Origin: Pseudomonas guangdongensis
Lineage (GTDB): Bacteria; Pseudomonadota; Gammaproteobacteria; Pseudomonadales; Pseudomonadaceae
DNA length: 64,000 nucleotides
Direction: 5' to 3'
Assembly (NCBI RefSeq): GCF_900105885.1
Contig: NZ_LT629780.1
Location: forward strand, 1,116,001-1,180,000
Shown here: positions 31,639 through 42,749 of the stretch, in pieces
Layout of the letters: each line of letters begins with the position of its first letter
Numbering within the stretch: the stretch's first letter is position 1
The notes under the pieces: model-generated
Told to the model about the DNA's origin: nothing
The model's input: only the letters and a program-made list of their open reading frames with translations
Database searches by the model: none
Position numbers and translations under genes: made by a program

Positions 31639-32585
31639 TCCGCGGCCTCCTTCAGCTTGGCCAGTACTTCGTCACGCAGTTCGGGGGTGGCCATCGGGAA
31701 GCCGAGCTTGGCGCGCGCCTGCAGGTAGCTCTGCGCCACGGCGCGGGCCAGGGTGCGCACGCGCAGGATGTACTGCTGGCGCGCGGTCACCGAGATGGCG
31801 CGGCGGGCGTCGAGCAGGTTGAAGGTGTGCGAGGCCTTGACCACCATCTCGTAGGTCGGCAGCGGCAGCTCGAGGGCCATCAGGCGGTTGGCCTCGACCT
31901 CGTAGAAGTCGAACAGCTCGAACAGCTTGTCGACGTTGGCGTGCTCGAAGTTGTAGGTGGACTGCTCCACCTCGTTCTGGTGGAACACGTCGCCGTAGGT
32001 GACCTTGCCGAACGGGCCGTCGGAGTAGACCAGGTCGTACACCGAGTCGACGCCCTGCAGGTACATGGCCAGGCGCTCGAGGCCATAGGTGATCTCGCCG
32101 GTCACCGGATAGCACTCGACGCCGCCGACCTGCTGGAAGTAGGTGAACTGGGTGACTTCCATGCCGTTGAGCCAGACTTCCCAGCCCAGGCCCCAGGCGC
32201 CGAGGGTCGGCGATTCCCAGTTGTCCTCGACGAAGCGGATGTCGTGGACCAGCGGGTCGATGCCGATGGCGCGCAGCGAGCCGAGGTACAGGTCCTGGAT
32301 GTTGTCCGGGTTCGGCTTGAGCACCACCTGGAACTGGTAGTAGTGCTGCAGGCGGTTGGGGTTCTCGCCGTAGCGGCCGTCGGCCGGGCGGCGCGAGGGC
32401 TGCACGTAGGCGGCGTTCCAGGTCTCGGGACCGATGGCGCGCAGGAAGGTGGCGGTGTGGAAGGTGCCGGCGCCCATTTCCATGTCGTAGGGCTGCAATA
32501 CCACGCAGCCCTGCTCCGCCCAGTAGCTTTGCAGGGCGAGGATCAGGTCCTGGAAGGTGCGCACGGCAGGCGTAGTCTGGCTCAC
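31635..32585 (-). CDS. glyQ: Glycyl-tRNA synthetase alpha subunit
   Basis: Catalytic class II subunit that forms glycyl-adenylate. GTG start at 32585 ([19 protein letters not shown]) gives 316 residues and matches the P. aeruginosa N terminus; the longer frame to 32669 is unlikely. Landmarks include [18 protein letters not shown] and [19 protein letters not shown]. Divergent from the acyltransferase gene; the 273 bases between them include the parS site at 32756. Confidence 0.97.
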   Translation of the reverse strand: MSQTTPAVRTFQDLILALQSYWAEQGCVVLQPYDMEMGAGTFHTATFLRAIGPETWNAAYVQPSRRPADGRYGENPNRLQHYYQFQVVLKPNPDNIQDLYLGSLRAIGIDPLVHDIRFVEDNWESPTLGAWGLGWEVWLNGMEVTQFTYFQQVGGVECYPVTGEITYGLERLAMYLQGVDSVYDLVYSDGPFGKVTYGDVFHQNEVEQSTYNFEHANVDKLFELFDFYEVEANRLMALELPLPTYEMVVKASHTFNLLDARRAISVTARQQYILRVRTLARAVAQSYLQARAKLGFPMATPELRDEVLAKLKEAAE

Positions 32586-32755
32586 GAAATCACCTGTTCT
32601 GAGGCTTGCGTAAAGGCGGCGAGTATAACCGAAGGCGCCGGTTGTGTAGGGGCGCGTATGGGCCGGCACGCGGCGCTGCGCGGTGCGGCTGGCGGCGTTG
32701 GTGCTCGCGACGGGGGTTCTGGCGAGGCGTGGGTTGGACGACCGGATGAGGGCGA

Positions 32756-32771
32756 TGTTCCACGTGGAACA
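32756..32771. other. parS: parS site upstream of the acyltransferase gene
   Basis: TGTTCCACGTGGAACA, a perfect 16-base palindrome and the best parS in the window. It is intergenic between glyQ and the lipid A-type acyltransferase, about 20 kb from oriC. Confidence 0.93.
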
Positions 32772-32858
32772 GGCGCTGGCGCTTCCGCGGCCGGTGCGGG
32801 TGCAGTGTCCGGTGGAGGGTTACAATGCCCTCCCTCAGTCCAACCGCCGGAGAATCCC

Positions 32859-33746
32859 GTGGAGAAGATCAAAGGCGCCCTGGTGGTGGGCGCGTTGCGG
32901 CTGGTCGCCGCCCTGCCCTGGCCCGCCGTGCAGCGCCTCGGCGCGGCGCTCGGCTGGCTACTGTGGAAGCTGCCGAACCGCTCGCGCGAGGTGGTGCGCA
33001 TCAACCTGGCGAAATGCTTTCCGGAGCTGGGTGCGGCCGAGCGCGAGGCGCTGGTCGGACGTACCCTCGGCGAGGTGGGGAAGAGCTTCGCGGAAAGCGC
33101 CTGCATCTGGCTGTGGCCGGCGCCGCGCACCCTGCAGTACGTGCGCGAGGTGGAGGGGCTGGAGGTGTTCCAGGCGGCACTGGCCAGCGGCAAGGGCGTG
33201 GTGACCATCACCAGCCATCTCGGCAACTGGGAAATCCTCGGCAGCTACCTGAGCAGCCTGTGCAATCCGATCCTGTTCTACCGCCCGCCCAAGCTGCAGG
33301 CGGTGGACGAGCTGCTGCAGAAGCAGCGGGTACAGATGGGCAACCGGGTGGCGCCGTCGACCAAGGAGGGCATCCTCGGTGTGATCAAGGAGGTGCGCCG
33401 CGGCGGCGTGGTGGGCATCCCCGCCGATCCGGAGCCCGGCGAGGGCAGCGGGGTCTTTGTGCCGTTCTGCGCGGTGCAGGCGCTGAGCAGCAAGTTCGTG
33501 CCGGGCATGCTGGCCGGACACAAGGCGGTCGGGGTGTTCCTGCACGCGGTGCGCCTGGAGGACGGCAGCGGTTTCCGGGTGATCTTCGAGGCGGCGCCGG
33601 AGGAGATGTACAGCAAGGATCCGGAGGTCGGCGTGGCGGCGATGAGCCGGGTGGTCGAGAGCTACGTGCGCCGCTGGCCAAGCCAGTATATGTGGAGCAT
33701 GAAGCGCTTCAAGAAGCGCCCTCCGGGCGAGCCGCGCTGGTACTGA
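32859..33746 (+). CDS. Lipid A biosynthesis acyltransferase (LpxL/HtrB family)
   Basis: Inner-membrane enzyme that adds a secondary acyl chain to lipid A. GTG start at 32859 (VEKIKGALVVGALRLVAALP) with GGAG upstream gives 295 residues, the size of P. aeruginosa PA0011. The catalytic dyad is in HLGNWE (120-125). An N-terminal membrane helix covers about 5-37. Which secondary position it acylates cannot be told from sequence. A single gene closed by the hairpin at 33813. Confidence 0.9.
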   Translation: MEKIKGALVVGALRLVAALPWPAVQRLGAALGWLLWKLPNRSREVVRINLAKCFPELGAAEREALVGRTLGEVGKSFAESACIWLWPAPRTLQYVREVEGLEVFQAALASGKGVVTITSHLGNWEILGSYLSSLCNPILFYRPPKLQAVDELLQKQRVQMGNRVAPSTKEGILGVIKEVRRGGVVGIPADPEPGEGSGVFVPFCAVQALSSKFVPGMLAGHKAVGVFLHAVRLEDGSGFRVIFEAAPEEMYSKDPEVGVAAMSRVVESYVRRWPSQYMWSMKRFKKRPPGEPRWY

Positions 33747-33812
33747 CCGGCACCGGCACTGGCGCGGCGTGCCGATCAGCCCGCCCCGGTATGGCCAACC
33801 CCTCCGTCACGA

Positions 33813-33850
33813 AAAACGCCGTTTCCCCGGCAGCGGGGAAACGGCGTTTT
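33813..33850. terminator. Bidirectional intrinsic terminator
   Basis: 16-base arms AAAACGCCGTTTCCCC (33813-33828) and GGGGAAACGGCGTTTT (33835-33850), six-base loop. It lies between the convergent acyltransferase and chemoreceptor genes and has T-runs on both strands. Confidence 0.9.
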
Positions 33851-33887
33851 CATGGGGGGCGAACCCTGCCCCGCCTTGCGGCCTGTG

Positions 33888-35540
33888 TCAGAACGCCGGA
33901 CTCGGCTCACGGACGGCCCGCGCGCTGCGATTCGCCGCCGGGGTCTGACGCTGCGCCGCGCCGCCCTGGTTGTCGAGGCGGAACACCGCCATCGCCGCGG
34001 CCAGCGCCTCGGCCTGTTGCTGCAGGCTGTGTGCGGCCTGGGCGCTGTCGCCGACCAGCTGGCGGTTGACCTGGGTGCTCTGGTCCATATCCACCACCGC
34101 GCGGCTGACCTGTTCGACCGCCGTGCTCTGCTCGCGGCTGGCGGTGCTGATCTCGCTCATGATCTGCGAGACGCGGGCGATGGCGGCGACGATTTCCTCG
34201 GTGGTGTGCCCGGCGTCGTCGACCAGCCCGGCGCCGCGCTCGACGCTCTGCAGGGTTTCGCCGATCAGCGCCTTGATGTCCTTGGCGGCGTCCGCGCTGC
34301 GCTGGGCCAGATGGCGCACCTCGTTGGCCACCACGGCGAAGCCGCGCCCCTCCTCGCCGGCGCGCGCCGCCTCGACCGAGGCGTTGAGGGCGAGGATGTT
34401 GGTCTGGAAGGCGATGCCGTCGATGATCGCGACGATGTCGGCGACCTGCCGCGAGCGGTTGTTGATGTCGCCCATGGTTGCCACCACCTCCTGCATCAGC
34501 TCGCCGCCGCGGCTGGCCACGCGGGTCGCCGAGGCGGCCAGCTGGTCGGCCTGACGGGCGTTGTCGGCGTTCAGGCGCACGGTGGCGCCGAGCTCCTCCA
34601 TCGCTGCGGCGGTGGCGGTCAGCGCGCTGACCTGTTGCTCGGAGCGCTCGCGCAGCTCGTCGCCATGCCGGCTGATCTGCGTGCTGCCGACCGACACCGC
34701 ATCGGCCGCCTGGCGCACCCGCGCCACGGTGCCCTGCAATTGGGCGGCCATCGCCAGCAGCGCGGCCAGGATGCTGTCGGCCGCCCCCTGGGGACGGGCC
34801 GCGACGGCCAGTTCGCCGCGGCCGATGGCAGCGGCCAGCTCGCGCACCTCGTCCGGCTCGGCGCCCAGCTGGGCCAGCAGACGGCGGGTGATCAGCGCCG
34901 CCAGCAGCACGCCGCAGAGCAGCGCGGCCGCGCAGAGGACGATCATCAGCCAGGAAAAGCTGGAGGCGATCTCGGTGGCCCGCTGCGAGTCGCGGCGGAT
35001 CTCGCCTTCCTGCAGGTCGATGAAGGCGTTGATGCTGGCCAGCCAGTCGCTGAACGCCGGGGCGGCCTTGTCGAGCAGCAGGGCCTGGGCCTCTTGCGTC
35101 CGGCCGTCCTGCTGGGCGGCGATCACCGCGCTGGCCAGCGGCAGGGTGCGCTGCTCGACCTCGCGGATCGCCGCGGCCAGCTCGCGCTCCTTCTGCAGCA
35201 CGCCGTTGCCGCTCAGCAGGCCGTCGAGCACGCGCTGCGCCTCGGCGTAGCTGTCGGCCAGGCGGCGGAGCTCGGCGAGCGCGGCCTGCCGCTCGGCGGC
35301 CGAGCGGGCCAGCACCACGTCGCGCAGGGCGATGGCGCGGTCGTGCACGCTGCCGCGGAAGTTGATCGCCTGGCGCTGCTTGACGCTGTGCTGCGCGTCG
35401 ATGGCGACCAGGCTGTTCCTGATCACCCCCACGCGATTCACGCCGATCAGGGTCAGCACGACCATCATCGCCAGGATGACGGCGAAGCCGAGGGCCAGGC
35501 GCTGGCCGATGCTGAGTCTTCTTCTTGGAGTGGCCGGCAT
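33888..35540 (-). CDS. Methyl-accepting chemotaxis protein with four-helix-bundle sensor
   Basis: 550-residue chemoreceptor. N-terminal membrane helix (about 10-34), periplasmic helical sensor of ~150 residues resembling the four-helix-bundle (Tar-like) class, second membrane helix near 195-215 ([20 protein letters not shown]), HAMP, then the signalling domain with [20 protein letters not shown]. Ligand unknown. No C-terminal pentapeptide for CheR. The 182 bases upstream are unusually AT-rich (35568-35615) and should contain its promoter. Confidence 0.9.
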   Translation of the reverse strand: MPATPRRRLSIGQRLALGFAVILAMMVVLTLIGVNRVGVIRNSLVAIDAQHSVKQRQAINFRGSVHDRAIALRDVVLARSAAERQAALAELRRLADSYAEAQRVLDGLLSGNGVLQKERELAAAIREVEQRTLPLASAVIAAQQDGRTQEAQALLLDKAAPAFSDWLASINAFIDLQEGEIRRDSQRATEIASSFSWLMIVLCAAALLCGVLLAALITRRLLAQLGAEPDEVRELAAAIGRGELAVAARPQGAADSILAALLAMAAQLQGTVARVRQAADAVSVGSTQISRHGDELRERSEQQVSALTATAAAMEELGATVRLNADNARQADQLAASATRVASRGGELMQEVVATMGDINNRSRQVADIVAIIDGIAFQTNILALNASVEAARAGEEGRGFAVVANEVRHLAQRSADAAKDIKALIGETLQSVERGAGLVDDAGHTTEEIVAAIARVSQIMSEISTASREQSTAVEQVSRAVVDMDQSTQVNRQLVGDSAQAAHSLQQQAEALAAAMAVFRLDNQGGAAQRQTPAANRSARAVREPSPAF

Positions 35541-35631
35541 TGTGGAGCTCCGCTATGACGGGTTGAAGTTATACGGATTGTACGGTTTGTATAATATTTT
35601 TGTACAGGTTTTGACGTGGCCCGGCGAGCGG

Positions 35632-35670
35632 GCAAAAGAAAGCCGCCAGGCCCGGTGGGCACTGGCGGCT
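35632..35670 (-). terminator. Intrinsic terminator after trkH
   Basis: On the minus strand AGCCGCCAG (35670-35662) pairs with CTGGCGGCT (35649-35641), and TTCTTTTG follows (35640-35633). It closes the long minus-strand unit ending in trkH before the chemoreceptor promoter. Confidence 0.8.
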
Positions 35671-35722
35671 GGTGGCGGCGAACGGGGGCGAACGGGGGCT
35701 GGCGACCCGCCCCGCGCGGTCT

Positions 35723-37174
35723 TCAGTAGCGCCAGAACGCCGGCGACAGCAGCACCACCAGGGAGAACACTTCCAGACGGCCGAGGATCATCGCCAGGCT
35801 GAGCAGGATCTTGGCGCTGTCCGGCAGGTTGCCGTAGTGAGCGGTGGCCTCGCCGAGGGCCGGGCCGAGGTTGTTCATGCACGAGGCCAGGGTGGAGAAG
35901 GCGGTGACCGGGTCGAGGCCGGTGCCGAGCAGCAGCAGCATCAGGCCGAAGAAAGTGACCATGTACACCGCGCAGAAGCCCCACACCGACTCGATCACCC
36001 GGTCGGGCACGCGGCGGCGGCCCATCTTCACCCCGAACACGCCGCTGGGATGCAGCAGGCGCTGGATCTCGCGCTGGCCCTGGCGCACCACCAGCATGGC
36101 GCGCATCACCTTCATGCCGCCGCCGGTGGAGCCGGCGCAGGCGCCGATGAAGGTGGTGTAGAGCAGCAGGAACGGCAGGAAGCTCGGCCAGACGCTGAAG
36201 TCGTCGACGCCGAAGCCGGTGGTGGTGGCCACCGAGACCACCTGGAAGGCGGCGTAGCGCACCGAGTCCAGCGGGTGTTCGTGGTGGCTGTAGATCAGCA
36301 GGATCAGGGTGGTGACGGCGAACACGCTGGCCAGCAGGGTCAGGTAGGTGCGGCACTCGGCGTCGCGCAGGTAGGCCTTCAGCGAGCGGCTGCGCAGGGC
36401 GAGGAAGTGCAGGGCGAAGTTGATCCCCGAGGCGGCCATGAAGAAGATGCAGATCGCCTCGATCAGCGCGCTGTCGAAGTAGCCGATGCTGGCGTCGTGG
36501 GTGGAGAAGCCGCCGATGGCGATGGTCGCGAAGCTGTGACCGATGGCGTCGAACAGGCCCATGCCAGCCAGCCAGTAGGCCAGCGCGCAGAACACCGTCA
36601 GGCCGCAGTAGATCAGCCACAGGGTCTTGGCGGTGTCGGCGATGCGCGGCGACAGCTTGTTGTCCTTCAGCGGTCCGGGCATCTCGGCGCGGTACAGCTG
36701 CATGCCGCCGATGCCGAGCATCGGCATCACCGCCACCGCCAGCACCACGATCCCCATGCCGCCCAGCCACTGCAGCTGCTGGCGGTAGTAGAGGATCGCG
36801 TGGGGCAGCGTGTCGATGCCGGTGAGCACCGTGGCGCCGGTGGTGCTCAGCCCCGAGAAGGCCTCGAACAGCGCATCGGGCACGCTCATCGCCGGAGTGT
36901 CGCTGAGCAGCAGGGGGATGGTGCCGAACAGGCCGAGGACCGTCCAGAACAGCGCGGTGATCAGGTAGCCGTCGCGCACGCGCAGCTCGCCGTGCGCCTC
37001 GCGGGTCGGCAGCCAGATCGCCGCGCCGGTCACCAGGGTGATGGCGAACGACCAGACGAAGCTGCGCCAGACACCTTCCTCGTAGTGGAGGTCGATCAGC
37101 AGCGGGGGCAGATGGGTGATGCTGAACAGCATCAGCAGGATGCCGAGAATGCGGAAGATGACGGCGTAGTGCAT
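35723..37174 (-). CDS. trkH: Trk system potassium uptake protein TrkH
   Basis: Inner-membrane K+-translocating subunit. 483 residues with about ten hydrophobic segments and four pore-loop repeats; the selectivity-filter glycines are seen in SGLSTTGATVL, GGFSTHDASIG, VATTTGFG and ASCMNNLGPALG. Works with the cytosolic gating ring TrkA, encoded 84 bases upstream. P. aeruginosa has the trkA order at the same place. Confidence 0.95.
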   Translation of the reverse strand: MHYAVIFRILGILLMLFSITHLPPLLIDLHYEEGVWRSFVWSFAITLVTGAAIWLPTREAHGELRVRDGYLITALFWTVLGLFGTIPLLLSDTPAMSVPDALFEAFSGLSTTGATVLTGIDTLPHAILYYRQQLQWLGGMGIVVLAVAVMPMLGIGGMQLYRAEMPGPLKDNKLSPRIADTAKTLWLIYCGLTVFCALAYWLAGMGLFDAIGHSFATIAIGGFSTHDASIGYFDSALIEAICIFFMAASGINFALHFLALRSRSLKAYLRDAECRTYLTLLASVFAVTTLILLIYSHHEHPLDSVRYAAFQVVSVATTTGFGVDDFSVWPSFLPFLLLYTTFIGACAGSTGGGMKVMRAMLVVRQGQREIQRLLHPSGVFGVKMGRRRVPDRVIESVWGFCAVYMVTFFGLMLLLLGTGLDPVTAFSTLASCMNNLGPALGEATAHYGNLPDSAKILLSLAMILGRLEVFSLVVLLSPAFWRY

Positions 37175-37257
37175 GGTCGGAAACTACCGGCGCAAGGGCT
37201 GAGCGGGAGGGGAGCACCGGCCGCCGGCCGCCTGCGGGCGACCGCCGGCCGGGCGGT

Positions 37258-38631
37258 TCAGAAGAAGGTCAGGCCGGCCTGGAACAGCCGCTCGACGTCG
37301 CGGATGTACTTCTTGTCGACGAGGAACAGCAGGATGTGGTCGCCCGATTCGATCAGGGTGTTGCCGTGGGCGATCAGCACCTCCTCGTCGCGGACGATGG
37401 CGCCGATGGTGGTGCCCGGCGGCAGCGGCACGTCGGCCACCTTGCGCCCGACCACCTTGCTCGAGCGCGCATCGCCGTGGGCGATGGCCTCGATGGCCTC
37501 GGCTGCGCCGCGGCGCAGCGAGTGCACCGCGACGATGTCGCCGCGGCGCACGTGGGTCAGCAGGGTGCCGATGGTGGCCTGCTGCGGGCTGATGGCGATG
37601 TCGATCTCGCCGCCCTGGATCAGGTCGACGTAGGCCGGGTTGCTGATCAGGCTCATCACCTTGCGCGCGCCGAGGCGCTTGGCCAGCAGCGAGGACATGA
37701 TGTTGGCCTCGTCGTCGTTGGTCAGGGCGAGGAAGATGTCGGCGTCGGCGATGTTCTCCTCGACCAGCAGGTCGCGGTCGCTGGCGCTGCCCTGCAGGAC
37801 GATGGTGCTCTCCAGGGTGTCCGACAGGTAGCGGCAGCGCGCCGGGTTCATCTCGATGATCTTGACCTGGTAGCGGCTCTCGATGGCCTCGGCCAGGCGC
37901 TCGCCGATGTGCCCGCCGCCGGCGATCACCACCTTGCGGTAGCTGTCCTCCAGGCGGCGCAGTTCGCTCATCACCGCGCGGATGTGGCTGCGCGCGGCGA
38001 TGAAGAACACCTCGTCGTCGGCCTCGATCACCGTGTCGCCCTGGGGAATGATCGCCCGGTTGCGCCGGTAGATGGCCGCCACCCGGGTGTCGATGTTGGG
38101 CATGTGCTCGCGGATCTGTTTGAGCTGCTGGCCGACCAGCGGACCGCCGTAGTAGGCGCGGATGCCGACCAGCTGAGCCTTGCCCTCGGCGAAGTCGAGC
38201 ACCTGCAGGGCGCCGGGGTATTCGATCAGGCGCTTGATGTAGTTGGTCACCACCTGCTCGGGGCTGATCAGTACGTCGACCGGGATCGCCTCGTTGCTGA
38301 ACAGGCCGGCGCGGGTCAGGTAGGCCGCCTCGCGCACCCGGGCGATCTTGGTCGGGGTGTTGAACAGGGTGTAGGCGACCTGGCAGGCGATCATGTTGGT
38401 TTCGTCGCTGTTGGTCACCGCCACCAGCATGTCGGCGTCGTCGGCACCGGCTTGGCGCAGCACCGTCGGATAGGAGCCCTTGCCCTGGATGGTGCGGATG
38501 TCCAGGCGGTCGCCCAGGTCGCGCAGGCGGTCGCCGTCGGTGTCGACCACAGTGATGTCGTTGGCCTCGCTGGCCAGGTGTTCGGCCAGACTGCCGCCGA
38601 CCTGTCCGGCGCCGAGAATGATGATCTTCAT
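37258..38631 (-). CDS. trkA: Trk system potassium uptake protein TrkA
   Basis: Cytosolic NAD-binding regulator of TrkH/TrkG. 457 residues, made of two RCK halves: the first Rossmann motif is GAGQVGG (residues 7-13), the second is [16 protein letters not shown] near residue 236, each followed by a TrkA-C domain. Its ATG overlaps the rsmB stop by four bases (ATGA). Confidence 0.96.
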   Translation of the reverse strand: MKIIILGAGQVGGSLAEHLASEANDITVVDTDGDRLRDLGDRLDIRTIQGKGSYPTVLRQAGADDADMLVAVTNSDETNMIACQVAYTLFNTPTKIARVREAAYLTRAGLFSNEAIPVDVLISPEQVVTNYIKRLIEYPGALQVLDFAEGKAQLVGIRAYYGGPLVGQQLKQIREHMPNIDTRVAAIYRRNRAIIPQGDTVIEADDEVFFIAARSHIRAVMSELRRLEDSYRKVVIAGGGHIGERLAEAIESRYQVKIIEMNPARCRYLSDTLESTIVLQGSASDRDLLVEENIADADIFLALTNDDEANIMSSLLAKRLGARKVMSLISNPAYVDLIQGGEIDIAISPQQATIGTLLTHVRRGDIVAVHSLRRGAAEAIEAIAHGDARSSKVVGRKVADVPLPPGTTIGAIVRDEEVLIAHGNTLIESGDHILLFLVDKKYIRDVERLFQAGLTFF

Positions 38632-39965
38632 CCGGTGACTGCTCCTTGCGCGCGCGCGGGCGCGGCGGCGATCTTGATCAGCTTGGCGTAGTAGAAGCCG
38701 TCGTGGCCGTCGACCTGGGCCAGCAACTGGCGACCGTGGGGCTGCTTGACCCCGAACGGGCCGGGAATGTCCAGCTCGCGCGCGCCGGGGGTGCGCGCGA
38801 GGAAGGCGGCGATCACCTCGGTGTTCTCGGTGGGCAGGCTCGAACAGGTGGCGTACAGCAGCACGCCGCCGACCTCGAGGGTCGGCCACAGGGCGTCGAG
38901 CAGCTCGCCCTGCAGGGCGGCCAGCGCGGCGATGTCGCCTTGCTGGCGGGTCAGCTTGATGTCCGGATGGCGGCGGATCACCCCGGTGGCCGAGCAGGGC
39001 GCGTCGAGCAGGATGCGCTGGAACGGTTTGCCGTCCCACCACTCCCCGACGGCGCGGGCGTCGGCGGCGACCAGCCTGGCGTCGAGCTGCAGGCGGGCGA
39101 GGTTCTCGCGCACCCGCACCAGGCGGCTCTCTTCCAGGTCGACGGCGGTGACCGCCAGCGTCGGCTCGGCTTCCAGCAGGTGGCAGGTCTTGCCGCCGGG
39201 GGCGCAGCAGGCGTCCAGCACGCGCAGGCCGGGCTTGAGTTCGAGCAGGTCGGCGGCCAGCTGGGCGGCCTCGTCCTGCACGCTGACCCGGCCCTCGGCG
39301 AAGCCCGGCAGGGCGGTGACGTCGCAGGGCACCGCCAGCTGCACGCCATCGACGCTGAACGGGCAGGCGCGTGCGGCGATGCCGGCGGCGGCCAGCTCGG
39401 CAAGATAATCATCGCGCGAGCCGTGGCGGCGGTTGACCCTAAGGGTCAGCGGCGGATGGCTGTTGTTGGCGGCGCAGATCGCCTCCCAGTCGGCCGGCCA
39501 GTGCGCCTTGAGCGCCTTCTGCAGCCAGCGCGGATGGGCGGTGCGCGCCGCCGGGTCGCGCTCCAGTTCGGCGAGCAGCGCCTCGCCCTCGCGCTGGGCG
39601 CGGCGCAGCACGGCATTGATCAGGCCCTTGGCCGAGGATTTCTTCAGCCGGTCGACGCAGCCGACCGTCTCGCCGATCGCCGCGTGGGCGGGGATGCGCG
39701 TGTACAGCAGCTGGTACAGGCCGACCAGCAGCAGCGCCTCGAGATCGGTGTCGGCGGCCTTGAACGGCTTCTGCAGCAGCTTGCCGGCGAGCAGGGCCAG
39801 ACGCGGTTGCCAGCGTGCGGTGCCGAAGGCCAGCTCCTGGGTCAGGCCGCGGTCGCGCGGCTCGACCTTGTCCAGCTGCGCCGGCAGCGCGCTGCCCAGC
39901 GAGGCCTTGCCGGCGAGCACGGCGCCGAGGGCGCGGGCGGCGGCCAGCCGCGGATCGACGGCCAT
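38628..39965 (-). CDS. rsmB: 16S rRNA (cytosine967-C5)-methyltransferase
   Basis: SAM-dependent enzyme methylating C967. 445 residues from ATG 39965 ([19 protein letters not shown]). N-terminal NusB-like domain, then the methyltransferase with SAM motif [17 protein letters not shown]. Both cysteine motifs of the family are present: LDAPCSATG and [11 protein letters not shown], the latter with the catalytic Cys. Overlaps fmt by one base (TGATG) and trkA by four. Confidence 0.96.
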   Translation of the reverse strand: MAVDPRLAAARALGAVLAGKASLGSALPAQLDKVEPRDRGLTQELAFGTARWQPRLALLAGKLLQKPFKAADTDLEALLLVGLYQLLYTRIPAHAAIGETVGCVDRLKKSSAKGLINAVLRRAQREGEALLAELERDPAARTAHPRWLQKALKAHWPADWEAICAANNSHPPLTLRVNRRHGSRDDYLAELAAAGIAARACPFSVDGVQLAVPCDVTALPGFAEGRVSVQDEAAQLAADLLELKPGLRVLDACCAPGGKTCHLLEAEPTLAVTAVDLEESRLVRVRENLARLQLDARLVAADARAVGEWWDGKPFQRILLDAPCSATGVIRRHPDIKLTRQQGDIAALAALQGELLDALWPTLEVGGVLLYATCSSLPTENTEVIAAFLARTPGARELDIPGPFGVKQPHGRQLLAQVDGHDGFYYAKLIKIAAAPARAQGAVTG

Positions 39966-40921
39966 CAGGCCAGCACCTGGCCGGCGGCGAACTGCTCGCG
40001 GCGGCTGTTGTACAGGTCGGCGAAGTCCAGCGGCTTGCCGCCGGGCAGCTGCAGGCGGGTCAGGCGCAGCGCGCCGGCGCCGCAGGCCACGGTCAGGCCG
40101 TCGCGACTGGCGGCGAGGATGGTGCCGGGCGCGCCCTGCCCTTCGCCCTGGCCTTCTTCGACGAGCTCGGCGGCGTAGACCTTGAGCGCCGCCGCGCCGA
40201 GGCTGGTGTGGCAGACCGGCCAAGGATTGAAGGCGCGCACCAGGCGTTCCAGCTCCACGGCCGGACGGCTCCAGTCGAGGCGTGCCTCGTCCTTGTTGAG
40301 CTTGTGGGCGTAGGTGGCCAGCGCGTCGTCCTGCACCTCGCCGTGCAGGGTGCCGGCGGCCAGCTGCGGGATGGCCTCGACCACCGCCGCGGCGCCCAGC
40401 GTGGCCAGGCGGTCGTGCAGGCTGCCGCCGGTATCGTCGTCGGCAATCGGCGTGGTCACCTTGAGCAGCATCGGCCCGGTGTCCAGACCCGCCTCCATCT
40501 GCATCACGGTGACGCCCGATTCGGCGTCGCCGGCCTGCACCGCGCGCTGGATCGGCGCGGCGCCGCGCCAGCGCGGCAGCAGCGAGGCGTGGCTGTTGAT
40601 GCAGCCGAGCTTCGGGATGTCGAGCACCGCTTGCGGCAGGATCAGGCCGTAGGCCACCACCACCAGCAGGTCGGGCGCCAGCGCCGCCAGCTCGGCCTGG
40701 GCGGCCGCATCGCGCAGGGTCGCCGGCTGGTGCACCGGGATGCCGTGAGCGACGGCGAGCTGCTTGACCGGGCTGGCCATCAGCTTCTGGCCGCGGCCGG
40801 CCGGGCGGTCGGGCTGGGTGTACACCGCCACCGGCGCGAGGCCTGCGTCGAGCAGGGCCTGGAGGTGGACGGCGGCGAATTCCGGGGTACCGGCGAAGAC
40901 GATGCGCAGGGGCTGGCTCAT
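39965..40921 (-). CDS. fmt: Methionyl-tRNA formyltransferase
   Basis: Formylates initiator Met-tRNA with 10-formyl-tetrahydrofolate. Start at 40921 ([20 protein letters not shown]) gives 318 residues. The catalytic/formyl-donor region is [16 protein letters not shown]. It follows def after an intrinsic terminator-like hairpin (40936-40962), so its expression may be reduced relative to def. Confidence 0.96.
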   Translation of the reverse strand: MSQPLRIVFAGTPEFAAVHLQALLDAGLAPVAVYTQPDRPAGRGQKLMASPVKQLAVAHGIPVHQPATLRDAAAQAELAALAPDLLVVVAYGLILPQAVLDIPKLGCINSHASLLPRWRGAAPIQRAVQAGDAESGVTVMQMEAGLDTGPMLLKVTTPIADDDTGGSLHDRLATLGAAAVVEAIPQLAAGTLHGEVQDDALATYAHKLNKDEARLDWSRPAVELERLVRAFNPWPVCHTSLGAAALKVYAAELVEEGQGEGQGAPGTILAASRDGLTVACGAGALRLTRLQLPGGKPLDFADLYNSRREQFAAGQVLA

Positions 40922-40935
40922 GGGCTCTCGCTCAA

Positions 40936-40962
40936 GAAAAAAGGCTTGCCGCGGCAAGCCTT
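40936..40962 (-). terminator. Intrinsic terminator or attenuator between def and fmt
   Basis: Minus-strand arms AAGGCTTGCC (40962-40953) and GGCAAGCCTT (40950-40941), with a two-base centre, run straight into a U-run (40942-40936). This is a strong intrinsic terminator by shape, yet lies inside what is usually a def-fmt operon. Confidence 0.82.
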
Positions 40963-40970
40963 CAGGGAAA

Positions 40971-41480
40971 TCAGGGATGTTGCAGACGATGCTGTTTTTC
41001 CAGCTTCTTCTTGATCCGGTCGCGCTTGAGGCTGGACAGGTAGTCGACGAACAGCTTGCCGTTGAGGTGGTCGCACTCGTGCTGGATGCACACCGCCAGC
41101 AGGCCTTCGGCGATCTCCTCGAACGGCTGACCGTCGCGGTCCAGCGCCTTGATGCGCACGCGCAGCGGCCGGTCGACGTTCTCGTAGAAGCCGGGCACCG
41201 ACAGGCAGCCTTCCTGGTAGGGGCCGAGTTCCTCGCAGAGCGGCTCCAGCTCGGGATTGATGAACACGCGCGGCGCGCTCTGGTCCTCGGACAGGTCCAT
41301 CACCACCACGCGCTTGTGCACGTTGACCTGGGTCGCCGCCAGACCGATGCCGGGCGCGGCGTACATGGTCTCGAACATGTCGTCGACCAGCTGGCGCAGG
41401 GCGTCGTCCACCACGTCGACCGGCTTGGCGAGGGTGCGCAGGCGCGGATCGGGGAATTCGAGAATGTTGAGGATCGCCAT
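40971..41480 (-). CDS. def: Peptide deformylase
   Basis: Metal-dependent removal of the formyl group from nascent proteins. 169 residues from ATG 41480 ([20 protein letters not shown]), AAAGG upstream. All three active-site motifs are present: [15 protein letters not shown] and QHECDH. Divergent from the LysM protein gene; the 140 bases between carry both promoters. Confidence 0.96.
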   Translation of the reverse strand: MAILNILEFPDPRLRTLAKPVDVVDDALRQLVDDMFETMYAAPGIGLAATQVNVHKRVVVMDLSEDQSAPRVFINPELEPLCEELGPYQEGCLSVPGFYENVDRPLRVRIKALDRDGQPFEEIAEGLLAVCIQHECDHLNGKLFVDYLSSLKRDRIKKKLEKQHRLQHP

Positions 41481-41620
41481 ATGCCTTTGTGATGCACTTG
41501 TGAAATCGCGGAATAACCGGCTGCTACCATCCCGGCAGTCTGCAATCTGCGCGCAACGCCGCGGATTTCGCCTGCCGGCGGCCGGTTCGTGGTTCGCCAC
41601 ATGATAAAGGGATTCATCTC

Positions 41621-42649
41621 ATGAGGAAAACTTTCGTCGCCCTGCTGCTGCTGCTGGCGCTGGGCACCGCCGCACAGGCCGAGATCCGCCTGCGCGAGGG
41701 GCATCCGCAGCAGTACAGCGTGGCGCGCGGCGACACTTTATGGGACATCTCGGCACGCTTTCTCCAGCAGCCCTGGCAATGGCCGCAGGTCTGGGCGGTC
41801 AACCCGCAGGTGCGCAATCCCCACCTGATCTACCCGGGCGACGTGCTCAACCTGGTCTACCTCGACGGCCAGCCGCGCATCGTCCTGCAGCGCGGCGAAT
41901 CGCGCGGCACCGTGCGCCTGTCGCCGCAGGTGCGGCGCGAAGCGCTGGCCGAGGCGATTCCGACCATCCCACTGGGCAAGATCAACAGCTTCCTGCTCAG
42001 CAACCGGATCGTCGACGACGCCGCCGAACTGGAGCGCGCGCCCTACATCCTCGCCGGCAACGCCGAGCGGGTGGTCAGCGGCGCGGGCGACCGCATCTAC
42101 GCGCGCGGCGACTTCGCCGCCGGGCCGGCGGTCTACGGCCTGTTCCGCCGCGGCAAGGTCTACAGCGACCCCAAGAGCGGCGAAGTGCTGGGCATCAACC
42201 TGGACGACATCGGCAGCGCCGAGGTGGTCGCCCGGGAAGACGACATCGCCACCCTGCGCCTGACCCGCACCACCCAGGAGGTGCGCCTGGCCGACCGCCT
42301 GCTGCCCACCGAGGCGCGGCAGATCAGCTCCACCTTCATGCCCGCCGCGCCGGTCGAGGCCATCGACGGGCTGATCCTCGACGTGCCGCGCGGCGTCACC
42401 CAGGTCGGCCTGCTGGATGTGGTCACCCTCGACAAGGGCCGCCGCGACGGCCTCGACGAGGGCCATGTGCTGGCGGTCTACAAGACCGGCGAGACGGTGC
42501 GCGACCGGGTCACCGGCGAGCGCGTCAAGGTACCCGACGAGCGCGCCGGGCTGCTGATGGTGTTCCGCAGCTACGACAAGCTCAGCTACGGCCTGGTGCT
42601 GATGGCCCAGCGTCAGCTGGCGGTCGGCGACAAGATCCGCAATCCCTGA
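41621..42649 (+). CDS. Secreted LysM domain protein
   Basis: 342 residues. N-terminal signal peptide MRKTFVALLLLLALGTAAQA, then one LysM domain (QYSVARGDTLWDISARFLQQ, peptidoglycan-binding), and a ~250-residue C-terminal region with a conserved beta-rich pattern, as in P. aeruginosa PA0020. Probably periplasmic, bound to peptidoglycan; role not established to my knowledge. Followed 100 bases later by dprA in the same direction. Confidence 0.9.
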   Translation: MRKTFVALLLLLALGTAAQAEIRLREGHPQQYSVARGDTLWDISARFLQQPWQWPQVWAVNPQVRNPHLIYPGDVLNLVYLDGQPRIVLQRGESRGTVRLSPQVRREALAEAIPTIPLGKINSFLLSNRIVDDAAELERAPYILAGNAERVVSGAGDRIYARGDFAAGPAVYGLFRRGKVYSDPKSGEVLGINLDDIGSAEVVAREDDIATLRLTRTTQEVRLADRLLPTEARQISSTFMPAAPVEAIDGLILDVPRGVTQVGLLDVVTLDKGRRDGLDEGHVLAVYKTGETVRDRVTGERVKVPDERAGLLMVFRSYDKLSYGLVLMAQRQLAVGDKIRNP

Positions 42650-42749
42650 GCGGGTGGCGCGCGCCACGCGCCCGACCGATCTGCCGCGGCACGGGCAGGG
42701 CGCGTCGCCGGCGGCCACCCGCCCTGCCCACCCGCTGCGAGGTGTCGTC

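Noticed and set aside
28789..31728. 979-codon plus-strand open frame
   Set aside because: Mirror of gmhB and glyS, which are certain; its composition is that of a GC-rich shadow frame.
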